A DNA stretch of 64,000 nt, taken from the NCBI GenBank assembly GCA_946800325.1, contig OX326957.1:56398977-56462976 (forward strand). Reading direction: 5' to 3'. Under the pieces are notes generated by a model. The model ran no database searches and was not told the origin of the DNA. It was given only the letters and a program-made list of their open reading frames with translations. Position 1 is the stretch's first letter; each line of letters begins with the position of its first letter. Below are positions 9,690 through 20,440 of the stretch, in pieces. The DNA is from Luzula sylvatica (taxonomy: Eukaryota > Streptophyta > Magnoliopsida > Poales > Juncaceae). The position numbers and the translations under genes are program-made.

Positions 9690-11654
9690 AAAGAAAGTTT
9701 GTTTTTCGATTCAAAACAAGATTTTAACGCTTTGAAGAGTTCAAATAATGTGTTTTAAGATCATTTGTATGGTATCTTTTACTACATAACTTTTCACCAA
9801 ATTTTACAAACACTAAGAAAGTTTGTTTTTCGATTCAAAACAAGATTTTAACGCTTTGAGGAGTTCAAATAACGTGTTTTTAGATCGTTTGTATCGTATA
9901 TTTTAATACATAAATTTTCCCCAAATTTCACAAACACTAAGAAAATTTGTTTTTCGATTAAAAACATGATTTTAACGCTTTGAGGAGTTCAAATAACGTG
10001 TTTTTAGATCATTTGTATCGTATCTTTTACTACATAATTTTTCACCAAATTTCACAAGCACTAAGAAAGTTTGTTTTTCGATTCAAAACTAGATTTTAAC
10101 GCTTTGAGGAGTTCAAATAACGTGTTTTTAGATCATTTGTATCGTATCTTTTAATACATAACTTTTCACCAAATTTCACAAACACTAAGAAAGTTTGTTT
10201 TTCGATTCAAAACAAGATTTTAACGCTTTGAGGTGTTCAAATAACGTGTTTTTAGATCATTTGTATCGTATCTTTTACTACATAACTTTTCACCAAATTT
10301 CACCAACACTAAGAAAGTTTATTTTTCGATTCAAAACAAGATTTTAACGCTTTGAGGTGTTCAAATAACGTGTTTTTAGATCATTTGTATCGTATCTTTT
10401 ACTTCATAACTTTTCACCAAATTTCACAAACACTAAGAAAGTTTGTTTTTAGATTCAAAACAAGATTTTAACGCTTTGAGGAGTTCAAATAACGTGTTTT
10501 TAGATTATTTGTATCGTATCATTTACTACATATCTTTTTACCAAATTTCACAAACTCTATGAAAATTTGTTTTTCGATTCAAAACAAGATTTTAACGCTT
10601 TGAGGAGTTCAAATAACGTGTTTTTAGATCATTTGTATCGTATCTTTTACTACATAACTTTTCACCAAATTTCACAAACACTAAGAAAGATTGTTTTTCG
10701 ATTCAAAACATGATTTTAACGATTTCATGAGTTCAAATAACGTGTTTTTAGATCATTTCTATCGTATCTTTTACTACATAACTTTTCACCAAATTTTACA
10801 AACACTACGAAAGTTAGTTTTTCGATTCAAAACAAGATTTTAACGCTTTGAGGAGTTCAAATAATGTGTTTTAAGATCATTTGTATCGTATCTTTTACTA
10901 CATAACTTTTCACCAAATTTCACAAACACTAAAAAAGATTGTTTTTCGATTCAAAACAAGATTTTAACGCTTTGAGCAGTTCAAATAACGTGTTTTTAGA
11001 TCATTTGTATCGTATCTTTTACTACATAACTTTTCACAAAATTTCACATACACTAAGAAAGTTTTTTTTTAGATTCAAAACAAGATTTTAACGTTTTCAG
11101 GAGTTCAAAAAACGTGTTTTTAGATCATTTGTATCGTATCTTTTACTACATAACTTTTCACCAAATTTCACAAACACTAAGAAAGTTTGTTTTTCGATTC
11201 AAAACAAGATTTGAACGCTTTGAGGAGTTAAAATAACGTGTTTTTGGATCATTTGTATCGTACCTTTTACTACATAACTTTTCACCAAATTTCATAAACT
11301 CTTTGAAAGTTTGTTTTTAGATTCAAAACAAGATTTTAACGCTTTGAGGAGTTCAAATAATTTGTTTTTATATCATTTGTATCGTATCCTTTACTACATA
11401 ACTTTTCACCAAATTTCACAAACTCTAAAACAAGATTTTAACGCTTTGAGGAGTTCAAATAACGTGTTTTTAGATCATTTGTATCGTACCTTTTACTACA
11501 TAACTTTTCACCAAATTTCACAAACAGTAAGAAAGTTTGTTTTCAGATTCAAAACAAGATTTTAACGCTTTGAGGAGTTCAAATAACGTGTTTTTAGATC
11601 ATTTGTATCGTATCCTTTACTACATAACTTTTTACCAAATTTCACAAACTCTAT
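9690..11654 (-). repeat. Large inverted block 1 (1965 bp)
   Basis: Reverse orientation from the gttaaaatc/aaagaaag junction to cacaaactctat, after which gttttgcatcgaaaaac runs forward. Read on the minus strand from 11654, the monomer order mirrors the forward cassette that follows 152 bp units: 102 bp monomer, gatccaaaaacacg, cacgttttttgaac, gaactcatgaaa, gtaaatgatac, ttatgaagtaaaag. The left junction equals that of the 152 bp units; the right junction is their right junction reversed. It has one extra monomer at its left end compared with blocks 2 and 3 (aataatgtgttttaagatc, about 9740). Confidence 0.9.
11333..11434 (-). repeat. 102 bp truncated monomer, mirrored, in block 1
   Basis: Reverse complement of the cttgttttagagtttg junction, reading cacaaactctaaaacaag. 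It lies 220 bp inside the block's right junction, the same distance at which forward copies follow a 152 bp unit. Its frame-neutral length gives a plus-strand ORF at 11311-11565. Confidence 0.9.
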
Positions 11655-12144
11655 GTTTTGCATCGAAAAACAATCTTTCTTAGTGTTTGTGAAATTTGGT
11701 GAAAAGTTATGTAGTAAAAGATACGACACAAATGATCTTAAAACACGTTATTTGAGCTGCTCAAAGCGTTAAAAGCTTGTTTTGAATCCAAAAACAGACT
11801 TTCTTAGTGTTTGCGAAATTTGGTGAAAAGTTATGTAGTAAAAGATACGATACAAATAATCTAAAAACACGTTATTTGAACTCCTCAAAGCGTTTCGATC
11901 ATCTTTTGAATCGAAAAACAAACTTTCTTAGTGTTTGTGAAATTTGGTGAAAAGTTATGTAGTAAAAGATACGATACAAATGATCTAAAAACACGTTATT
12001 TGAACTCTTCAAAGCGTTAAAATCTTGTTTTGAATCGAAAAACAAACTTTCTTAGTGTTTGTGAAATTTGGTGAAAAGTTATGTAGTAAAAGATACGATA
12101 CAAATGATCTAAAAACACGTTATTTGAACTCCTCAAAGCGTTGG
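11655..12144 (+). repeat. Forward island between inverted block 1 and palindrome
   Basis: Starts gttttgcatcgaaaaac, the reverse complement of the right end of a 152 bp unit, and continues forward. Rare variants: gatacgacaca, gagctgctc, gttaaaagcttg, gaatccaaaaacag, gtttgcgaaa and gcgtttcgatcat. The same island with the same variants follows blocks 2 and 3. Confidence 0.88.
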
Positions 12145-12250
12145 AGGAGTTCAAATAACATGTTTTTAGATCATTTGTATCGTATCTTTTACTACATAAC
12201 TTTTCACCAAATTTCACAAACACTAAGAAAGTTTGTTTTTCGATTCAAAA
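12028..12250. repeat. Palindrome 1, 11-base loop
   Basis: A long inverted repeat centred on the loop caaagcgttgg (12134-12144). The inner stem is ttatttgaactcct paired with aggagttcaaataa. Arms of roughly 105 bp match with one mismatch (cacgtt against acatgt), then weaken at aatgatttcaacg. Because both arms carry the same sequence, overlapping ORFs on opposite strands (12017-12223 minus, 12055-12255 plus) start with the same 21 residues. It could extrude as a cruciform or give hairpin RNA if transcribed; that is inference. Confidence 0.92.
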
Positions 12251-12364
12251 AATGATTTCAACGCTTTGAGGAATTCAAATAACGTGTTTTTAGATCATTT
12301 GTATCGTATCTTTTACTACATAACTTTTCACCAAATTTTACAAACACTAAGAAAGTTTGTTTTT
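12145..12364 (-). repeat. 220 bp reverse segment after palindrome 1
   Basis: Reverse-oriented monomers from aggagttcaaataac to gtttgttttt, then forward DNA resumes at agtgtttgtgaaa. Contains gattcaaaaaatgatttc and gaggaattc, seen also in copies 2 and 3. The exit junction (gttttt to agtgtttg) differs from the exit of the 152 bp units, so this was a separate rearrangement. Confidence 0.88.
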
Positions 12365-14814
12365 AGTGTTTGTGAAATTTGGTGAAAAGTTATGTAGTAA
12401 AAGGTACGATACAAATGATCTAAAAACACGTTATTTGAGCTCCTCAAAGCATTAAAATCTTGTTTTGAATCGAAAAACAAACTTTCTTAGTGTTTGTGAA
12501 ATTTGGTGAAAATTTATGTAGTAAAAGATACGATACAAATGATCTAAAAACACGTTATTTGAACACCTAAAAGCGTTAAAATCTTGTTTTGAATCGAAAA
12601 ACAAACTTTCTTTGTGTTTGTGAAATTTGGTGAAAAGTTATGTAGTAAAAGATACGATACAAATGATCTAAAAACACGTTATTTGAACACCTCAAAGCGT
12701 TAAAATCTTGTTTTGAATCGAAAAACAAACTTTCTTAGTGTTTGTGAAATTTGGTGAAAAGTTATGTATTAAAAGATACGATACAAATGATCTAAAAACA
12801 CATTATTTGAACTCCTCAAAGCGTTAAAATCTTGTTTTGATTCGAAAAACAAACTTTCTTAGGGTTTGTGAAATTTGGTGAAAAATTATGTAGTAAAAGA
12901 TACGATAAAAATGATAAAAAACGCGTTATTTGAACTCCTCAAAGCGTTAAAATCTTGTTTTGAATCTAAAAACAAACTTTCATAGAGTTTGTGACATTTG
13001 GTGAAATGTTATATAGTAAAAGGTACGATACAAATGATCTAAAAACGCGTTATTTGAATCCCCAAAGCGTTAAAATCTTGTTTTGAATCGAAAAACAAAA
13101 TTTCTTAGTGTTTGTGAAATTTGGTGAAAAGTTATGTTTTAAAAGATACGATACAAATGATCTAAAAACACGTTATTTGAACTCCTGAAAACATTAAAAA
13201 TCTTGTTTTGAATCGAAAAACAAACTTTCTTGGTGTTTGTGAAATTTGGTGAAAAGTTACGTAGTAAAAGATACGATACAAATAATCTAAAAACACGTTA
13301 TTTGAATTCCTCAAAGCGTTAAAATCTTGTTTTGAATCGAAAAACAAACTTTCTTAGTGTTTGTAAAATTTGGTGAAAAGTTATGTAGTAAAAGATACAG
13401 TACAAATGATCTTAAAACACATTATTTGAACTACTCAAAGCGTAAAAATCTTCTTTTGAATTGAAAAACAAACTTTCGTAGTGTTTGTGAAATTTGGTGA
13501 AAAGTTATGTAGTAAATGATACGATACAAATGATCTAAAAACACGTTATTTGAACTCCTCAAAGCGTTAAGATCATGTTTTGAATCGAAAAACAAACTTT
13601 CTTAGTGTTTGTGAAATTTGGTGAAAAGTTATGTAGTAAAAGATACGATACAAATGATCTAAAAACTCGTTATTTGTACTCCTCAAAGCGTTAAAATCTT
13701 GTTTTGAATCGAAAAACAAACTTTCTTAGTGTTTGTGAAATTTGGTGAAAAGTTATGTAGTAAAAGATACGATACAAATGATCTAAAAACACGTTATTTG
13801 AACTCCTGAAAACGTTAAAATCTTGTTTTGAATCGAAAAACAAACTTTCTTAGTGTTTGTGAAATTTGGTGAAAAGTTATGTAGTAAAAGATACGATACA
13901 AATAATCTAAAAACACGTTATTTGAACTCCTCAAAGCGTTAAAATCTTGTTTTGAATCGAAAAACAAAATTTCTTAGTGTTTGTAAAATTTGGTGAAAAG
14001 TTATGTAGTAAAAGATACAATACAAATGATCTTAAAACACATTATTTGAACTCCTCAAAGCGTAAAAATCTTGTTTTGAATCGAAAAACAAACTTTCTTA
14101 GTGTTTGTGAAATTTGGTGAAAAGTTATGTAGTAAAAGATACGATACAAATGATCTAAAAACACGTTATTTGAACTCCTCAAAGCGTTAAAATCTTGTTT
14201 TGAATCGAAAAACAAACTTTCTTAGTGTTTGTGAAATTTGGTGAAAAGTTATGTAGTAAAAGATACGATACAAATGAACTAAAAACACGTTATTTGAACT
14301 CCTGAAAACGTTAAAATCTTGTTTTGAATCGAAAAACAAACTTTCTTAGTGTTTGTGAAATTTGGTGAAAAGTTATGTAGTAAAAGATACGATACAAATA
14401 ATCTAAAAACACGTTATTTGAACTCCTCAAAGCGTTAAAATCTTGTTTTGAATCGAAAAACAAACTTTCTTAGTGTTTGTAAAATTTGGTGAAAAGTTAT
14501 GTAGTAAAAGATACAATACAAATGATCTTAAAAACACATTATTTGAACTCCTCAAAGCGTAAAAATCTTGTTTTGAATCGAAAAACAAACTTTTTTAGTG
14601 TTTGTGAAATTTGGTGAAAAGTTATGTAGTAAAAGATATGATACAAATTATCTAAAAACACGTTATTTGAACTCCTGAAAACGTTAAAATCTTGTTTTGA
14701 ATCGAAAAACAAACTTTCTTAGTGTTTGTGAAATTTGGTGAAAAGTTATGTAGTAAAAGATACGATACAAATAATCTAAAAACACGTTATTTGAACTCCT
14801 CAAAGCGTTAAAAT

Positions 14815-16054
14815 CTTGTTTTGAATCGAAAAACAAACTTTCTTAGTGTTTGTAAAATTTGGTGAAAAGTTATGTAGTAAAAGATACGATAGAAATGATC
14901 TAAAAACACGTTATTTGAACTCATGAAAGCGTTAAAATCATGTTTTGAATCGAAAAACAATCTTTCTTAGTGTTTGTGAAATTTGGTGAAAAGTTATGTA
15001 GTAAAAGATACGATACAAATGATCTAAAAACACGTTATTTGAACTCCTCAAAGCGTTAAAATCTTGTTTTGAATCGAGAAACAAACTTTCTTAGTGTTTG
15101 TGAAATTTGGTGAAAAGTTATGTATTAAAAGATACGATACAAATGATCTAAAAACACGTTATTTGAACTCCTGAAAACGTTAAAATCTTGTTTTGAATCG
15201 AAAAACAAACTTTCTTAGTGTTTGTGAAATTTGGTGAAAAGTTATGTAGTAAAAGATACGATACAAATAATCTAAAAACACGTTATTTGAACTCCTCAAA
15301 GCGTTAAAATTTTGTTTTGAATCGAAAAACAAACTTTCTTAGTGTTTGTAAAATTTGGTGAAAAGTTATGTAGTAAAAGATACAATACAAATGATCTTAA
15401 AACACATTATTTGAACTCCTCAAAGCGTAAAAATCTTGTTTTGAATCGAAAAACAAACTTTCTTAGTGTTTGTGAAATTTGGTGAAAAGTTATGTAGTAA
15501 AAGATATGATACAAATGATCTAAAAACACGTTATTTGAACTCCTGAAAACGTTAAAATCTTGTTTTGAATCGAAAAACAAACTTTCTTAGTGTTTGTGAA
15601 ATTTGGTGAAAAGTTATGTAGTAAAAGATACGATACAAATGATCTAAAAACACGTTATTTGAACTCCTCAAAGCGTTAAAATCTTGTTTTGAATCGAAAA
15701 ACAAACTTTCTTAGTGTTTGTGAAATTTGGTGAAAAGTTATGTAGTAAAAGATACGATACAAATGATCTAAAAACACGTTATTTGAACTCCTGAAAACGT
15801 TAAAATCTTGTTTTGAATCGAAAAACAAACTTTCTTAGTGTTTGTGAAATTTGGTGAAAAGTTATGTAGTAAAAGATACGATACAAATAATCTAAAAACA
15901 CGTTATTTGAACTCCTCAAAGCGTTAAAATTTTGTTTTGAATCGAAAAACAAACTTTCTTAGTGTTTGTAAAATTTGGTGAAAAGTTATGTAGTAAAAGA
16001 TACAATACAAATGATCTTAAAACACATTATTTGAACTCCTCAAAGCGTAAAAAT
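14815..16054 (+). repeat. 1240 bp tandem duplication, copy A
   Basis: Ten monomers duplicated as 16055-17294 (offset 1240). Shared private marks: gatacgatagaaatg (14886 and 16126), atcatgttttg, and gaatcgagaaac (15071 and 16311), the last found only here. Before it the sequence reads gcgttaaaatc; before copy B it reads gcgtaaaaatc, which places the join. Confidence 0.88.
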
Positions 16055-17294
16055 CTTGTTTTGAATCGAAAAACAAACTTTCTTAGTGTTTGTAAAATTT
16101 GGTGAAAAGTTATGTAGTAAAAGATACGATAGAAATGATCTAAAAACACGTTATTTGAACTCATGAAAGCGTTAAAATCATGTTTTGAATCGAAAAACAA
16201 TCTTTCTTAGTGTTTGTGAAATTTGGTGAAAAGTTATGTAGTAAAAGATACGATACAAATGATCTAAAAACACGTTATTTGAACTCCTCAAAGCGTTAAA
16301 ATCTTGTTTTGAATCGAGAAACAAACTTTCTTAGTGTTTGTGAAATTTGGTGAAAAGTTATGTATTAAAAGATACGATACAAATGATCTAAAAACACGTT
16401 ATTTGAACTCCTGAAAACGTTAAAATCTTGTTTTGAATCGAAAAACAAACTTTCTTAGTGTTTGTGAAATTTGGTGAAAAGTTATGTAGTAAAAGATACG
16501 ATACAAATAATCTAAAAACACGTTATTTGAACTCCTCAAAGCGTTAAAATTTTGTTTTGAATCGAAAAACAAACTTTCTTAGTGTTTGTAAAATTTGGTG
16601 AAAAGTTATGTAGTAAAAGATACAATACAAATGATCTTAAAACACATTATTTGAACTCCTCAAAGCGTAAAAATCTTGTTTTGAATCGAAAAACAAACTT
16701 TCTTAGTGTTTGTGAAATTTGGTGAAAAGTTATGTAGTAAAAGATATGATACAAATGATCTAAAAACACGTTATTTGAACTCCTGAAAACGTTAAAATCT
16801 TGTTTTGAATCGAAAAACAAACTTTCTTAGTGTTTGTGAAATTTGGTGAAAAGTTATGTAGTAAAAGATACGATACAAATGATCTAAAAACACGTTATTT
16901 GAACTCCTCAAAGCGTTAAAATCTTGTTTTGAATCGAAAAACAAACTTTCTTAGTGTTTGTGAAATTTGGTGAAAAGTTATGTAGTAAAAGATACGATAC
17001 AAATGATCTAAAAACACGTTATTTGAACTCCTGAAAACGTTAAAATCTTGTTTTGAATCGAAAAACAAACTTTCTTAGTGTTTGTGAAATTTGGTGAAAA
17101 GTTATGTAGTAAAAGATACGATACAAATAATCTAAAAACACGTTATTTGAACTCCTCAAAGCGTTAAAATTTTGTTTTGAATCGAAAAACAAACTTTCTT
17201 AGTGTTTGTAAAATTTGGTGAAAAGTTATGTAGTAAAAGATACAATACAAATGATCTTAAAACACATTATTTGAACTCCTCAAAGCGTAAAAAT
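16055..17294 (+). repeat. 1240 bp tandem duplication, copy B
   Basis: Second copy with the same gaatcgagaaac and gtattaaaag marks. After 17294 the next monomer reads gtgaaatttgg and gatatgatac rather than gtaaaatttgg and gatacgatag, so the duplication ends there. I saw almost no differences between copies, which suggests a recent event. Confidence 0.88.
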
Positions 17295-17791
17295 CTTGTT
17301 TTGAATCGAAAAACAAACTTTCTTAGTGTTTGTGAAATTTGGTGAAAAGTTATGTAGTAAAAGATATGATACAAATGATCTAAAAACACGTTATTTGAAC
17401 TCCTGAAAACGTTAAAATCTTGTTTTGAATCGAAAAACAAACTTTCTTAGTGTTTCTGAAATTTGGTGAAAAGTTATGTAGTAAAAGATACGATACAAAT
17501 AATCTAAAAACACGTTATTTGAACTCCTCAAAGCGTTAAAATCTTGTTTTGAATCGAAAAACAAACTTTCTTAGTGTTTGTAAAATTTGGTGAAAAGTTA
17601 TGTAGTAAAAGATACCATACAAATGATCTTAAAACACATTATTTGAACTCCTCAAAGCGTTAAAATCTTGTTTTGAATCGAAAAACAAACTTTCGTAGTG
17701 TTTGTAAAATTTGGTTAAAAGTTATGTAGTAAAAGATATGATACAAATGATCTAAAAACACGTTATTTGAACTCATGAAAGCGTTAAAATC
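17295..17791 (+). repeat. Forward array before inverted unit 4
   Basis: Four monomers: gatatgatac with gaaaacg, aataatc, gataccatac with cacatt, then the cgtagtgtttg monomer ending ctcatgaaagcg. This order leads into nearly every 152 bp unit. Private changes: gtttctgaaa near 17455 and tttggttaaaag near 17713. Confidence 0.85.
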
Positions 17792-17943
17792 AAAGAAAGT
17801 TTGTTTTTCGATTCAAAACAAGATTTTAACGCTTTGAAGAGTTCAAATAACGTGTTTTTAGATCGTTTGTATCGTATATTTTACTACATAACTTTTCACC
17901 AAATTTCACAAACACTAAGAAAGATTGTTTTTCGATGCAAAAC
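17792..17943 (-). repeat. 152 bp inverted unit, copy 4
   Basis: Standard junctions on both sides. It precedes the first copy of the 2458 bp triplication but was not copied with it: the second and third copies lack an inverted unit. Confidence 0.92.
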
Positions 17944-17982
17944 ATAGAGTTTGTGAAATTTGGTAAAAAGTTATGTAGTAAA

Positions 17983-20440
17983 GGATACGATACAAATGAT
18001 CTAAAAACACGTTATTTGAACTCCTCAAAGCGTTAAAATCTTGTTTTGAATCTGAAAACAAACTTTCTTAGTGTTTGTGAAATTTGGTGAAAAGTTATGT
18101 AGTAAAAGGTACGATACAAATGATCTAAAAACACGTTATTTGAACTCCTCAAAGCGTTAAAATCTTGTTTTAGAGTTTGTGAAATTTGGTGAAAAGTTAT
18201 GTAGTAAAGGATACGATACAAATGATATAAAAACGCATTATTTGAACTCCTCAAAGCGTTAAAATCTTGTTTTGAATCTAAAAACAAACTTTCATAGAGT
18301 TTGTGAAATTTGGTGAAAAGTTATGAAGTAAAAGGTACGATACAAATGATCCAAAAACACGTTATTTGAACTCCTCAAAGCGTTCAAATCTTGTTTTGAA
18401 TCGAAAAACAAACTTTCTTAGTGTTTGTGAAATTTGGTGAAAAGTTATGTAGTAAATGATACGATACAAATGATCTAAAAACACGTTTTTTGAACTCCTG
18501 AAAACGTTAAAATCTTGTTTTGAATCTAAAAAAAAACTTTCTTAGTGTTTGTGAAATTTGGTGAAAAGTTATGTAGTAAAAGATACGATACAAATGATCT
18601 AAAAACACGTTATTTGAACTCCTCAATGCGTTAAAATCTTGTTTTGAATCGAAAAACAAACTTTCTTTGTGTTTGTAAAATTTGGTGAAAAGTTATGTAG
18701 TAAAAGATACGATACAAATGATCTAAAAACACATTATTTGAACTCCTCAAAGCGTTAAAATCTTGTTTTGAATCGAAAAACAAAGTTTCTTAGTGTTTGT
18801 AAAATTTGGTGAAAAGTTATGTAGTAAAAGATACGATACAAATGATCTTAAAACACATTATTTGAACTCCTCAAAGCGTTAAAATCTTGTTTTGAATCGA
18901 AAAACTAACTTTCGTAGTGTTTGTAAAATTTGGTGAAAAGTTATGTAGTAAAAGATACGATAGAAATGATCTAAAAACATGTTATTTGAACTCATGAAAG
19001 CGTTAAAATCATGTTTTGAATCGAAAAACAATCTTTCTTAGTGTTTGTGAAATTTGGTGAAAAGTTATGTAGTAAAAGATACGATACAAATGATCTAAAA
19101 ACACGTTATTTGAACTCCTCAAAGCGTTAAAATCTTGTTTTGAATCGAAAAACAAATTTTCATAGAGTTTGTGAAATTTGGTAAAAAGATATGTAGTAAA
19201 TGATACGATACAAATAATCTAAAAACACGTTATTTGAACTCCTCAAAGCGTTAAAATCTTGTTTTGAATCTAAAAACAAACTTTCTTAGTGTTTGTGAAA
19301 TTTGGTGAAAAGTTATGAAGTAAAAGATACGATACAAATGATCTAAAAACACGTTATTTGAACACCTCAAAGCGTTAAAATCTTGTTTTGAATCTAAAAA
19401 CAAACTTTCATAGAGTTTGTGAAATTTGGTGAAAAGTTATGTAGTAAAAGGTACGATACAAATGATCCAAAAACACGTTATTTGAACTCCTCAAAGCGTT
19501 CAAATCTTGTTTTGAATCGAAAAACAAACTTTCTTAGTGTTTGTGAAATTTGGTGAAAAGTTATGTAGTAAAAGATACGATACAAATGATCTAAAAACAC
19601 GTTTTTTGAACTCCTGAAAACGTTAAAATCTTTTTTTGAATCTAAAAAAAAACTTTCTTAGTGTTTGCGAAATTTGGTGAAAAGTTATGTAGTAAAAGAT
19701 ACGATACAAATGATCTAAAAACACGTTATTTGAACTCCTCAAAGCATTAAAATCTTGTTTTGAATCGAAAAACAAAATTTCTTAGTGTTTGTAAAATTTG
19801 GTGAAAAGTTATGTAGTAAAAGATACCATACAAATGATCTTAAAACACATTATTTGAACTCCTCAAAGCGTAAAAATCTTGTTTTGAATCGAAAAACAAA
19901 ATTTCTTAGTGTTTGTGAAATTTGGTGAAAAGTTATGTAGTAAAAGATACGATACAAATGATCTAAAAACACGTTATTTGAACTCCTCAAAGCGTTAAAA
20001 TCTTGTTTTGAATCGAAAAACAAACTTTATTAGTGTTTGTGAAATTTGGTGAAAAGTTATGTAGTAAAAGATACGATACAAATGATCTAAAAACACGTTA
20101 TTTGAACTCCTGAAAACGTTAAAATCTTGTTTTGAATCGAAAAACAAACTTTCTTAGTGTTTGTGAAATTTGGTGAAAAGTTATGTAGTAAAAGATACGA
20201 TACAAATAATCTAAAAACACGTTATTTGAACTCCTCAAAGCGTTAAAATCTTGTTTTGAATCGAAAAACAAACTTTCTTAGTGTTTGTAAAATTTGGTGA
20301 AAAGTTATGTAGTAAAAGATACAATACAAATGATCTTAAAACACATTATTTGAACTCCTCAAAGCGTAAAAATCTTGTTTTGAATCGAAAAACAAACTTT
20401 CTTAGTGTTTGTGAAATTTGGTGAAAAGTTATGTAGTAAA
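17983..20440 (+). repeat. 2458 bp triplication, copy 1
   Basis: Twenty monomers, one of them truncated (20 x 124 - 22 = 2458). Carries cassette marks plus aaattttcatagag, gtaaaaagatatgtag and ttatgaagtaaaag, which also occur mirrored in the large inverted blocks. Diagnostic bases separating it from copy 3: gagtttgtg at about 18175, aacgcatt at about 18233, a at 18660, g at 18785 (caaagtttc), t at 18980 (acatgtt), a at 19746 (gcatta), a at 19901. Confidence 0.9.
18164..18265 (+). repeat. 102 bp truncated monomer, copy 4
   Basis: Standard 22 bp deletion, 220 bp after inverted unit 4. Carries aaaacgcatt, where the other copies have aaaacacatt. Confidence 0.92.

Larger units (their letters stand above)
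9690..14880. repeat. Superunit C1
   Basis: Large inverted block, forward island, palindrome, 220 bp reverse segment, then forward monomers with gaacacctaaaagcg, atatagtaaaagg, gaatccccaaagcg, gttatgttttaaaag, gaaaacattaaaaatc and gttaagatcatg. From the island to about 13900 it aligns with C2 at an offset of 17603, and with C3 at 29400 as far as about 13550. Private changes include gtgacatttgg and gaaatgttatatag near 12990. It ends where gatacgatagaaatg starts the 1240 bp duplication. Confidence 0.85.

Noticed and set aside
12017..12255. Overlapping ORFs of 68 and 66 codons on opposite strands with the same N-terminal residues (also 29620-29858 and 41417-41655).
   Set aside because: The shared start is a consequence of the palindrome arms. 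No coding signature beyond the repeat.
9690..12364. Inversions as pure assembly artefacts.
   Set aside because: Three superunits and eleven small units have identical junctions but carry different private mutations, for example in palindrome 2 and in the 45949 unit. That fits real copies. Read-level support still cannot be judged from sequence alone.
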